Part shown: one piece after another, positions 41,655 to 49,792 of the stretch | Numbering within the stretch: the stretch's first letter is position 1 | Layout: the number at the start of each line of letters is the position of its first letter | Assembly: GCA_019779905.1 (NCBI GenBank) | Contig: JABAKE010000002.1 | Location: 310,001-374,000 of the forward strand | Direction of reading: 5' to 3' | Length of the DNA: 64,000 nucleotides | Origin: Modestobacter lapidis | GTDB lineage: Bacteria > Actinomycetota > Actinomycetes > Mycobacteriales > Geodermatophilaceae | Translations under genes and position numbers: made by a program | The notes under the pieces: model-generated | Told to the model about the DNA's origin: nothing | Database searches by the model: none | The model's input: the letters and a program-made list of their open reading frames with translations, nothing else

Positions 41655-42083
41655 TCAAAGACGCAGCGTGAAAGGCGCTCCGGGGCGGCCCTTTCGCATG
41701 TCGCCAAGTAGGAGTCCACCTGAGACGAAGCGCGTCAGGTGGTCGCAGTTCAGCTGGACACCCACTTGTTCTGGCAGCAGTGGATCGGCGATTTGATCCA
41801 CCTCGAAGACCCGCGGCTTCCAACGCCGATCACCGTCCAGCGTGCGTCGCGCTCGCGCACTAGCAGCCGACTCGGCAGCGTTCCTGCTTGCCGATCTCCT
41901 GTACTGCGGCAACCACACGAGCAGTCCACGAGGGGTCTGGAAGCACGTAAGCAAGGGACAGTCCCGCTGCTGGCAGTAGTACTCGAGCACGGCGGCACGG
42001 CGGCGGTGCGATCGGGACAGGCTCGACCAGGCCATCCCCAGTGCTTGGATCTCTTGCTCCCGAGAGGTCAGCGGGTCGGTCAT
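41655..42083 (-). CDS. hypothetical protein downstream of the integrase
   Basis: 142 residues, ATG overlapping the integrase stop. Contains SHRRRAAVLEYYCQQRDCPL, LVWLPQYRRS and NCDHLTRFVSGGLLLGDMRK. No family recognised. Translational coupling with the integrase suggests a role in recombination control, such as a directionality factor, but that is only positional inference. Confidence 0.55.
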   Translation of the reverse strand: MTDPLTSREQEIQALGMAWSSLSRSHRRRAAVLEYYCQQRDCPLLTCFQTPRGLLVWLPQYRRSASRNAAESAASARARRTLDGDRRWKPRVFEVDQIADPLLPEQVGVQLNCDHLTRFVSGGLLLGDMRKGRPGAPFTLRL

Positions 42084-43450
42084 GCCGTCCTCCAGTCGAC
42101 CTGCACCTGATCAGGCGAGAATCGATGCCCCTTGCCGGCGGGCAGGATCGTCACGGCCATGAGCAGGTCCACGACCTGCTTGCGGTCGCGCAGCGGCATC
42201 GTCTCCCACGCCGTCAGGACGTCCTCGGAGTCCGCGAGCGCGGTAATCGGCGACTCCCCCAATACCCGGCTGATGCGGTCCTCCAGGTCATTGATCCGGC
42301 TGGTCAGCTGCTGGGAGCGATCCCGGACGGCGGACGCGGACAGCAGCCCATCAGCGAGCAGGGCCGCCAGGTCATCGCGCCGGGTGCGCAGTTCGGCGCA
42401 CTCGGCGCGTAAGGCAGGAACGTCCTCGTCCTCCACGAACAGCGCAGCCGCGTCGGGCTGCGACAGGCGAGCAACGATGACCGCCTCAACTACTTCGTCC
42501 ACGAGATCTAGCCGGCGAGACAAGTAGCAGGCGGTACACCGGTACGCCTGCCACCGCTTGCCCTGCACGCCCATCGGCGAGGCGAACATGACGGCCTCGC
42601 ACCGGCCGCAGCGGGCGAGGCCGGACAGCAGGAACTTCGGGTCGGTGCCCTGCTGCACGCGACGCTGCACGTCCCGCAGCCTCTCCCCCAGCCGCTCCTG
42701 AACGTCGGTCGGGAGGATGACCGGCCAAGTGCCGGCGGTGACGTCGGCGCCGTTGTAGGTGACGCGGCCTGCATAGCGAGGATTCAGCAGGGCCCGGCGC
42801 AGCGAGGTGACGTTCCACGCCTTGCCCGCGGTGGTGGTCAGCTCCTGCTCGTCGAGCATCCGGACACCTGCCGCGAGCGTGTCCCCCGCGAGCACCATCT
42901 CGGCGGCCCGCTCGAGCGCCTTCGCTTCCAGGTCGACGACAACGATCTCGCCGTCCTGCCGGTCGTAGCCGAACGGTCGACGGGTCCAGCCCATCCGGCC
43001 CGCGCTGGCGCGCTGTTCGTTCGCTCGTCGCTGGCGGACACCCTTGCGCTCGACTTCCCCGCGGGCGACGGAGGCGAGGATGCGGGCGAGCATCCGCCCG
43101 GTGTCGGTGCCAAGGTCGATGTCGCCGGTGACGGTGGCGAGACGTACCCCGGTCGCCTCGCAGATGGAGATGACTTCCTCGAGGTCAACCAGGCGCCGGG
43201 TGAGCCGGTCGACGTGCCAGACGACGATGGCGTCCACGGACCGGCCGCGCATGAGGCTTAGGAGCCTCTGGTACCCGGGTCGGGGCTTGCCGGTGCTGGC
43301 GGACATGTCGTTGTCGGTGATCGTCTCCACGACGACCCAGCCGCGCTGGTCGGCGATGCGCTGGCAGTCTGCGATCTGGCGGTCCACCGCCGCGCCCTCG
43401 CCGGTTCGGTCAAGGGACTGCCGGGCGTAGATCGCGGATCTGAGGGACAC
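42080..43450 (-). CDS. large serine integrase
   Basis: 456 residues from a GTG at 43450. Resolvase catalytic domain at the N-terminus (AIYARQSLDRTGEG with catalytic Ser12; TDNDMSAS; WHVDRLTRR; VARGEVERKGVRQ), then a recombinase domain (ALLNPRYAGRVTY), a zinc ribbon (LARCGRCEAVM and YRCTACYLSRR) and a coiled coil near 350-410. Typical phage serine integrases are 450-600 residues. A TTG 24 bases upstream is an alternative start. The gene begins 30 bases from the tadC junction, as expected for an integrase beside attP. Confidence 0.95.
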   Translation of the reverse strand: MSLRSAIYARQSLDRTGEGAAVDRQIADCQRIADQRGWVVVETITDNDMSASTGKPRPGYQRLLSLMRGRSVDAIVVWHVDRLTRRLVDLEEVISICEATGVRLATVTGDIDLGTDTGRMLARILASVARGEVERKGVRQRRANEQRASAGRMGWTRRPFGYDRQDGEIVVVDLEAKALERAAEMVLAGDTLAAGVRMLDEQELTTTAGKAWNVTSLRRALLNPRYAGRVTYNGADVTAGTWPVILPTDVQERLGERLRDVQRRVQQGTDPKFLLSGLARCGRCEAVMFASPMGVQGKRWQAYRCTACYLSRRLDLVDEVVEAVIVARLSQPDAAALFVEDEDVPALRAECAELRTRRDDLAALLADGLLSASAVRDRSQQLTSRINDLEDRISRVLGESPITALADSEDVLTAWETMPLRDRKQVVDLLMAVTILPAGKGHRFSPDQVQVDWRTA

Positions 43451-43459
43451 ACCAGCAAA

Positions 43460-43495
43460 GGTAGCGGTTGACAACCGCGACCATCATGGCGATCT
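43460..43495. repeat. attR, right junction of the element in tadC
   Basis: Core ACC at 43480-43482 (or ACCGC at 43474-43478), matching the left junction. A perfect dyad GCGGTTG-A-CAACCGC covers 43464-43478 on the element side, as in attP half-sites of serine integrases. Confidence 0.7.
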
Positions 43496-44336
43496 CCTTC
43501 CGGCCACCGGCCTCGAGCAGCCGCCGCTTGCCGGCCTCCCGGACGTCGGCCGCCTGGGCGCGCAGCACCTCGGCCAGCGGGGTGCCGCGCTCGATCGCGA
43601 CGATCAACCCGTCGACGAACCGGGCCAGCGCGTCCAGCGACGTGCGGTCGGCGAGCTGCTGCAGCGCCTCCACCAGCGGCACCCCGGCCCGGGCGCGACC
43701 GAGCGCGGAGCCCAGCTCGCGGGCCAGCTCGCCGCCGGACAGCCGGGTGACCCGGGCGATCGCCGCGGTCGGGCTCTCCCCCGCCGTCACGGCCAGCGCG
43801 AGCAGGTCGGCGACGACGGGGAACTCCGCGAGCAGCAGCTCCTCGCGGCGCTGCACCTGCTGGGTCAGCCACCAGTCCCGGCCGAGCACGCCACCGACCA
43901 GACCGGCCACGCACAGCAGGACGGCGGACAGCACGTTGACCGACCCGGTGGCCGCCGCGCCGAGCACGGTCAGCACCGCCCCGCCCAGCAGACCCAGGGC
44001 ACCCCACACCACCTGCTCGACCCGGAAGTCCTCCACCGTCGCGTCCGCGCTCAGCGCGTCCAGCCGGCGGCGGACGGCGATCCGGCCACCGAGGAGCTGG
44101 TCGATCCGGCGGGCGCCGTCGGCCAGCGCCGGGCCGAACACCCGCCGGGCCGCCGACAGCAGGCCCGGATCGGTCACCGTCCCGAGCAACCGGGACGGCG
44201 CCGGGGCGTCGGACACGTACGGGGCCAGCCGGTCGACCAGCCGCACCGCCCGGAACGGCGGGGCGTAGGAGACGGCGAGCAGCAGCCCGGAGGCCGCGAC
44301 CAGCCCGAGCAGCATGCCCAGCACACCGGTACTCAT
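43482..44336 (-). pseudogene. tadC: tadC 5' part, interrupted by the element
   Basis: About 285 codons of a TadC-type GspF membrane protein: N-terminal helix, cytoplasmic T2SSF domain (LLAEFPVVADLLALAVTAGE, VPLVEALQQLADRT, IVAIERGTPLAEVLRAQA) and LLEAGGRKEIAMM, at which point host sequence stops. Beyond the junction the frame runs 24 codons into the element. The last helix is at 26789-26876. Start overlaps tadB by ATGA. As integrated, the product lacks its final membrane helix. Confidence 0.92.
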
Positions 44337-45196
44337 TGGAGGACCCGCACGTCCTGCGGCAGCCGGCCGATCCGGAGCATCAGCTGGTACGCCGCCACGC
44401 AGACGACGCCGCCGCCGATCAGCAGCGCCGTCCCGACCGGGCTGTCGTAGGCGGCCAGCGTCTGCTGCTGGGTGGCCAGCAGGAGCAGCACGATCCAGGG
44501 TGCGGCGACGGCGAGCCGGGCGGCCTGGACCACCCAGCCCTGCCGGGTCTCCAGCTCGGCGCGGGCCCGGGTGTCCTCGCGCAGGAACACCGACAGCGTC
44601 CGCAGCACCCGGCCCAGGTCGCTGCCGCCGACCTCGCGGGCCACCCGCAGCGTCTCCACGATGCGGTCACCCACCGGATCGGCCAGGTCGTCCTTGAGCC
44701 GGTCGAGTGAGTCACTGAACCGACCGGTCGACCGGTGGTCGGCGGCGAACCGGGCGAAGGCTCCGCGCAGGACCTCGGGCCCACGTACGGCCAGCGCGGC
44801 CAGCGCCTCGGGCAGCGACAGCCCGGCGCGTACCGCCGAGGCCAGGTTGTCGACCACCTCCGGCCACACCTCGCGTAGGTCGGCGTGGCGCTTCGCGGCC
44901 AGCCGCCGGACCAGCAGGTGCGGTACCGCGGCGCCGAAGACCCCGAACACCAGGCTGATCGTCACCGTCCGGGTGGTCACGAGCACCAGCACCGTCACGA
45001 CGACGCCGAGCGCGGCCTGGAGGGCCACCAGCTGGGCGCCGTTGATGCCGGTCAGCCCGGCGGCGGACAGCAGCTGCTGGCGCCGGCCGGGACGACGGTC
45101 GCCGCCCCGACGCTGCGGTGCCCGCGGCCCGCTCCGCCAGACCAGCAGCAGCCCCACGCCGAGCGCCAGCCCGATCAGCCCACCGGGAATGCTCAC
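44333..45196 (-). CDS. tadB: TadB-type pilus assembly membrane protein
   Basis: 287 residues from a GTG with GGAGG upstream. GspF/T2SSF domain with membrane helices at the N-terminus (VSIPGGLIGLALGVGLLLVW), centre and C-terminus. NLASAVRAGLSLPEALAALA and GSDLGRVLRTLSVFLRED are the expected F-domain helices. Forms the inner-membrane platform of the Tad pilus with TadC. Confidence 0.9.
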   Translation of the reverse strand: MSIPGGLIGLALGVGLLLVWRSGPRAPQRRGGDRRPGRRQQLLSAAGLTGINGAQLVALQAALGVVVTVLVLVTTRTVTISLVFGVFGAAVPHLLVRRLAAKRHADLREVWPEVVDNLASAVRAGLSLPEALAALAVRGPEVLRGAFARFAADHRSTGRFSDSLDRLKDDLADPVGDRIVETLRVAREVGGSDLGRVLRTLSVFLREDTRARAELETRQGWVVQAARLAVAAPWIVLLLLATQQQTLAAYDSPVGTALLIGGGVVCVAAYQLMLRIGRLPQDVRVLQ

Positions 45197-45269
45197 GTTG
45201 CCTCCTCGCTGGCGCTCGTCGGCCGCGTTCGCGGAGCTGCTGTGCTCATGCGTTCGCTCGCAAGCTCGC

Positions 45270-46502
45270 TCACGTGGCCGGCGCCCCGAGGAGGCCGGCC
45301 AGGTCCAGACCGAGGGCGGCGAACCGGTCGGGGTGCGGCGGGTACCCGTCGGCACGGACCAGCCGGCCGTCGCGGGTGGTGAACAGGTCGGCCGTCTCGA
45401 CGACGCTGCCCTCGGTGCGGCCGGGCAGCGCGACGACCTCGCGCACCCGGCGGTGGCCGGACGGGTCGGTGCCGACGTGCACCACCAGGTCGACCGACGA
45501 CGCCACGGTGGGGACGACGAAGGCGTGGCCGATGTTCTCCCCGGCCAGCAGCGGCAGGGTGCACATCTTCACCACGGCCTCGCGGGCGCTGTTGGCGTGC
45601 AGCGTGCACATCCCCGGCAGGCCGGAGTTCAGCGCGATGAGCAGGTCCAGGCACTCCTCCTGCCGGACCTCGCCCACGACCAGCCGCGAGGGCCGCATCC
45701 GCAGCGCCTCCTTGACCAGCCGGCGCAGCGGGATCTCCCCGGCGCCCTCCAGGTTGGGCTGCCGGGTCTGCATCGCGACCACGTCGGGCAGCGGCACGCG
45801 CAGCTCGAAGACCTCCTCGCAGGTGACCACCCGCTCGCGGGCCGGGATGGCCGCGCAGAGGCAGTTGAGCAGCGTGGTCTTGCCGGCCTGGGTGCCGCCG
45901 GAGACGAGGATGTTCAGCCCGGCGGCGACCGCCGCCTCGAGGAACCGGGCCACGTTCGCCGGCAGCGTGCCGAGGGCGACCAGCTCGTCGAGGCTGTGGG
46001 CCTGCAGGACGAACTTGCGAATGTTGACCGCCATGTGGCGGCGGGTGATGTCCGGGATGACCACGTGCAGCCGGGACCCGTCGGGCATCATCGCGTCGAC
46101 GAACGGCGTGCTCATGTCGATCCGCCGGCCGGAGGTGCGCAGCATCCGCTCGACCAGGTCGGCCAGCTGCCCCACGCCGAGGATCGTCGTGGTCAGCTCG
46201 CTGCGCCCGCGGCGGGCGATGAACACCCGGCCGGGCTCGTTGACCCAGATCTCCTCGATCTCCGGGTCGTCCAGGTACCGCTGCAGCGGACCGAACCCGG
46301 CCACCCGGTCCAGCACGTCCCGAACGACCGTCTCCGGGTCGGCGATCGAGGGCAGCGCCGAGGACAGCGACCGCTCGGAGTAGTCGGCCACGACGTCGCG
46401 CACCAGCACCCGGACGGTTCCGGGGTCGGTGAACGGGTCGAGCCCGCGCCGGCGGATGAGCTCACGAACCTCGCCATCGACCACGTCGACCGCACTGGCC
46501 AT
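45270..46502 (-). CDS. tadA: TadA/CpaF secretion ATPase
   Basis: 410 residues. Walker A GGTQAGKTTLLNCL, Asp box/Walker B around RMRPSRLVVGEVRQEE, and a His-containing CTLHANSA motif, all typical of CpaF-like GspE ATPases. Start chosen at ATG 46502 (MASAVDVVDGEVRELI); an upstream start would add about 80 low-complexity residues. It powers pilus polymerisation. A TadZ/CpaE gene is not seen upstream. Confidence 0.93.
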   Translation of the reverse strand: MASAVDVVDGEVRELIRRRGLDPFTDPGTVRVLVRDVVADYSERSLSSALPSIADPETVVRDVLDRVAGFGPLQRYLDDPEIEEIWVNEPGRVFIARRGRSELTTTILGVGQLADLVERMLRTSGRRIDMSTPFVDAMMPDGSRLHVVIPDITRRHMAVNIRKFVLQAHSLDELVALGTLPANVARFLEAAVAAGLNILVSGGTQAGKTTLLNCLCAAIPARERVVTCEEVFELRVPLPDVVAMQTRQPNLEGAGEIPLRRLVKEALRMRPSRLVVGEVRQEECLDLLIALNSGLPGMCTLHANSAREAVVKMCTLPLLAGENIGHAFVVPTVASSVDLVVHVGTDPSGHRRVREVVALPGRTEGSVVETADLFTTRDGRLVRADGYPPHPDRFAALGLDLAGLLGAPAT

Positions 46503-46671
46503 CCCCGGCACGACACCCCCGCTGACCAGCCATCGGAACGAATGAGTCCGGTGACTGTAAGGGAATGACGGGCCCCGTGGCGGGGCCCTGTGGACGGACA
46601 GTGAGCGGAGCGGCCGACGTTCACCCGGTCGGGTGACACCGATCGGGCCGGCGGAACCCGGGCGGCGCCGA

Positions 46672-46708
46672 CGGTCCCGCCCGCCCTCACGTCGAACGGG
46701 CGGGACCG
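46672..46708 (-). terminator. 12-bp hairpin after the GH6 gene
   Basis: CGGTCCCGCCCG (46672-46683) pairs exactly with CGGGCGGGACCG (46697-46708). The rest of 46503-46787 holds only further GC-rich dyads, for example GGGCCCC/GGGGCCC near 46570. Confidence 0.6.
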
Positions 46709-46787
46709 GTGCCACGGGACGACGCGGCATCCCCGTCATCGGCAGGGCCGGGGCCGAACGCGACCAGCCGGTGGTCGAGCGGAGAGC

Positions 46788-47855
46788 TCAGCCGCCGACG
46801 AGCTCTTCGGCCGCCTCGGGCCACCACTGACCCGCGATCGGGCCGCCCCGGCAGGTGCCGTCGGAGTCACCGGGCTGCTTGATCCACAGCAGCGCGTCGA
46901 CCCGCGGGAGGTCCGGCGAGGTGGTCGGCGGCGCCCCCAGCCGGCGTCCCTCCGGATTGCACCAGCGGTCCTCGCCCACGGCCGTGGCCGGCGGCGGGCC
47001 GGCGCCGTTCCGGCTGGTGTCGATGACGAAGTGCACGGGCGGCGTCCCGGGTGGTGCGGTCGCGGCCAGCTGCTGCGACAGGGCCAGGCCGTAGCTCGCG
47101 CTCGCCTCGGTGCTCTCGAAGTTCGACACGTTGAGCGCGAACCCGTCGGCCTGGTCGATGTTGCTGGCGCGCAGCGCGTCGGCGAGCGCCGGCAGCTCCT
47201 CGATCCAGCTGGCGTTGCCGGCGTCCAGGTAGATGCGGGCCCCCGGCTGCCGGGCCAGGATCTCCACCGCCTGGCCGAGCACCTGGTAGCGCTCCGCGGG
47301 GTCCAGACCCTCGCAGCCGACGATGGCCTGCGGGATCGCGTCCGGCTCCAGCACGACGATGGCCGGCCGGTCCTCGATCGCGGCGGCGAAGCTGCCGATC
47401 CAGCTCAGGTACTCGTCGGTGTCCGCCGCCCCTCCGGCGGAGTAGGAGCGGCAGTCCCGCAGCGGCACGTAGTACGCCACCAGGACCGGGATCTCACCGG
47501 CCTCGGCCGCAGCGACGGACACCTCGTGCACGGCCGGGTACGGGTTCCCCGGGTTCGCGAACCAGGTGGCGGCGGGTTGCCCGGCCAGCGGCTCGAGCTC
47601 CTCCGCCGCGGCGTCGTCGCCTGCGGCCCGGGCCTCCGCGAGCGCGACGGCGCCGTGCCCCTCAGGGTTGACCCACAGCTCACCGGACAGCCGGTCCTGC
47701 CCGTCGGCGGCGGACCCGGAGGTGACCGCGGGCGGCGTCGTCGACGGCGCCGCGTCGGGCGGTGCGGCATCGCCACCGCAGGCGACGGCGGTGCCGGCCG
47801 CGGCGGCCAGCACCGCGGCCCGCACGGACGACCGGAGGCCCGTGCCTCCGGTCAC
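46788..47855 (-). CDS. cslZ: GH6 endoglucanase-like lipoprotein (CslZ-like)
   Basis: 355 residues. Signal peptide with lipobox TAVACGG (Cys26), a Pro/Thr-rich linker, then a GH6 domain: TWFANPGNPYP, VAYYVPLRDC with following SYSAGG (signature 1), VVLEPDAIP (signature 2, catalytic Asp), FALNVSNFE and VHFVIDTSRNG, LLWIKQPGDSDG. In Streptomyces a GH6 enzyme, CslZ, is encoded with cslA and glxA and trims the glycan. The start overlaps glxA by ATGA, so the assignment rests on both domain and context. Confidence 0.9.
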   Translation of the reverse strand: MTGGTGLRSSVRAAVLAAAAGTAVACGGDAAPPDAAPSTTPPAVTSGSAADGQDRLSGELWVNPEGHGAVALAEARAAGDDAAAEELEPLAGQPAATWFANPGNPYPAVHEVSVAAAEAGEIPVLVAYYVPLRDCRSYSAGGAADTDEYLSWIGSFAAAIEDRPAIVVLEPDAIPQAIVGCEGLDPAERYQVLGQAVEILARQPGARIYLDAGNASWIEELPALADALRASNIDQADGFALNVSNFESTEASASYGLALSQQLAATAPPGTPPVHFVIDTSRNGAGPPPATAVGEDRWCNPEGRRLGAPPTTSPDLPRVDALLWIKQPGDSDGTCRGGPIAGQWWPEAAEELVGG

Positions 47856-49792
47856 GCGACGTGGACCCAGCGGGCCGGGGACGGCACCCCGTCGTCATCG
47901 AGCACGACCAACATGTACCAGCCCGACGGCGTGAGGCCCTCCGCGGCGGGCAGGCTCAGCTCGTAGGTCGTCCTCCCGGAGGACGCCGCCGTCCGGGAAG
48001 TCACCTCGAGGGCGACGGACCGCTGCTCGGGATCGGTCTGGTGGGTCACGGCGCTGGGCCGCATCAGCCGGGCCTCGGCGATGTCCGCGCTGTCGGCGGT
48101 GACCGGGAAGGTCGTTCCGCGGGTGACCTCGGCCGGGGCGGAGGTCACCGTCGGGCGCTCACCGGCGAACAGGTACGGCGGTGAGTAGATCTCGATCCGG
48201 GTCTCGAACTTCCCCGGGATGGTGTTGTCCTCGTCGGCGAACAGCGGGTCCGAGCCCATCGTCATGACCCGGCCGTCGGGCAGCAGGATCGCGGTGGCGT
48301 GGTAGTTGCGGCCCACCTCGTTGGGCGCCGCCGGCAGCAGCTCCCCCGTCTCGGGGTCGAACCTCGTGGTCAGGTTCAGGTCGCTCTGGCTGTTGCCCCG
48401 GTAGCCCACCGACCCGCCGGTGAGCAGGGTTTGGTCGTCGGGCAGCGTGACGGCGTTGATGTACCGCGCGGGGCTGGGATAGTCGACCAGTGGCTCGAAC
48501 CGCGGGGAGGGCAGGGTCAGGTCCACGACGTTGAACCGCGCCGTCGACTCCTCGCTGTCGCCCACCCCGCCGCCGCCGACGATCGCGACCTTCTGGTCCT
48601 GCGCCGGCGCGAGCAGGAAGGATGCGGCGGTCTCGTTGAACTCCGGGTCCTCGAGCCCGGGGACGTCCTGCCAGCTGTTGTCGGTCAGGTCCCAGATCCC
48701 GGGCTGGCGGCCCTCCTCGGCCGGCCCGTAGCCGGTGTTGGCGCCGCTGTAGAAGATGCGGTGGCCGTCGGCCAGCCGGTGCAGGCCGGGATAGGTCGGG
48801 AAGTAGCGGAACAGCTCCGGCCGCTCGGTCCACGTGCGGGTGGCCGGGTCGTAGACCTCGTTCTGGCCGTCGAGGATCTCGCCGTGCTCGTCCAGCCCCG
48901 AGACGGCCAGCACCTTGCCGTCCTCGAGCCCGACCAGCGTCGGGTACCAGCGGGACTCGGCCAGCCGGCCGGTCTCCCGGTAGGTCTCGGCGGCGACGTC
49001 GAACTCGTAGGACGCGTCGAGCCCGCGGTAGTTCTGCTTGTCCAGGGTGATGGTGTCGCCCTGGCCGTAGACGTCGTTGCGCAGGGCGGGGTCGATGTCC
49101 TCGACCTGGAACTGCAGGCCCTCCCGGATCTCGTACTCGTCGCCCTCGTCCTTGGCCTCGATCCACACGCTCACCTCACCGGTCATCCGGCTGCCGTCGG
49201 GCATGGTGTGCGCGGGCGGCACCAGGACGTCGGCGGTCGACACGTAGGTCTTGCCGCGGGCGGTGAACCGGGTGCCCTCGGGCAACGTGACGCTGCGGTC
49301 GTGCCGCTCGTTCTTGACGGTGAGGCTGCCGGCAGCGCGGTCGACGTCGTCGGCGAGCACCTCGTACTTGCGGGTGCCGCCGGCGATGAGCAGGTTGCCG
49401 TTGGGCAGGTAGGCGTGCCCGGAGCAGAAGAGGTCCTCCGGCGTCGGCACCTCCGTGGCCTCCCCGGTGGTCGGGTCCCAGACGATGGTCCGGAAGGTGC
49501 CGGCCTCGAAGTCCTTCGCGTTGTTGCCCGACCCGGCGATGAGCAGCACCTTGCCGGTGTGCAGCAGCGCCGCGTGGATGGCCTGGACCTCGTACTCCTC
49601 GGGCAGCGAGACGGTCTCCCAGGAGCCGTACTGCGCCTGGTAGTCGGGCTGGTCCCGCTGCCAGTCGGTGTAGGCACGCTCGGCCACGGACGTGACCACC
49701 GGGCCGTTGGCCGCCACCAGGGCGGCCACCGCCACCCCGATCAGGCCGGCGTTGCGCAGGCGGCGCAGCGGGCGCGGCTTGCGTCGGTTCAT
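47852..49792 (-). CDS. glxA: copper-radical oxidase GlxA-like (galactose oxidase family)
   Basis: 646 residues. An N-terminal signal anchor (LIGVAVAALVAANGPVV) precedes a seven-blade kelch domain and a C-terminal DUF1929 domain. Copper/radical residues can be read: Cys in DLFCSGHAYLP (thioether partner), Tyr in RYFPTYPGLH and the Tyr-His pair in RNYHATA. In Streptomyces lividans, GlxA oxidises the CslA-made glycan and is required for its attachment at hyphal tips and for development. Overlaps cslA and cslZ by four bases each. Confidence 0.9.
   Translation of the reverse strand: MNRRKPRPLRRLRNAGLIGVAVAALVAANGPVVTSVAERAYTDWQRDQPDYQAQYGSWETVSLPEEYEVQAIHAALLHTGKVLLIAGSGNNAKDFEAGTFRTIVWDPTTGEATEVPTPEDLFCSGHAYLPNGNLLIAGGTRKYEVLADDVDRAAGSLTVKNERHDRSVTLPEGTRFTARGKTYVSTADVLVPPAHTMPDGSRMTGEVSVWIEAKDEGDEYEIREGLQFQVEDIDPALRNDVYGQGDTITLDKQNYRGLDASYEFDVAAETYRETGRLAESRWYPTLVGLEDGKVLAVSGLDEHGEILDGQNEVYDPATRTWTERPELFRYFPTYPGLHRLADGHRIFYSGANTGYGPAEEGRQPGIWDLTDNSWQDVPGLEDPEFNETAASFLLAPAQDQKVAIVGGGGVGDSEESTARFNVVDLTLPSPRFEPLVDYPSPARYINAVTLPDDQTLLTGGSVGYRGNSQSDLNLTTRFDPETGELLPAAPNEVGRNYHATAILLPDGRVMTMGSDPLFADEDNTIPGKFETRIEIYSPPYLFAGERPTVTSAPAEVTRGTTFPVTADSADIAEARLMRPSAVTHQTDPEQRSVALEVTSRTAASSGRTTYELSLPAAEGLTPSGWYMLVVLDDDGVPSPARWVHVA

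Larger units (their letters stand above)
26877..43480. mobile_element. 16.6-kb integrated satellite-like or reduced prophage element
   Basis: Bounded by the two halves of tadC. Contents: serine integrase at the right end, an early minus-strand operon (41.6 to 38.1 kb) with small zinc/HTH proteins, an excisionase-like protein and a Rep-like gene with internal iterons, then terminase-small-like and tape-measure genes; the left arm has a tyrosine recombinase, HTH repressor candidate, WhiB protein, membrane proteins and a lipoprotein. There is no recognisable large terminase, portal, capsid, tail tube, baseplate or stand-alone lysin. Many genes overlap by ATGA or GTGA, which argues that the operon is maintained rather than decaying. 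Confidence 0.88.

Noticed and set aside
43410-43481. C-terminal 24 codons of the tadC frame read into the element
   Set aside because: They come from integrase leader sequence and do not resemble TadC; the true end is at 26789-26876.
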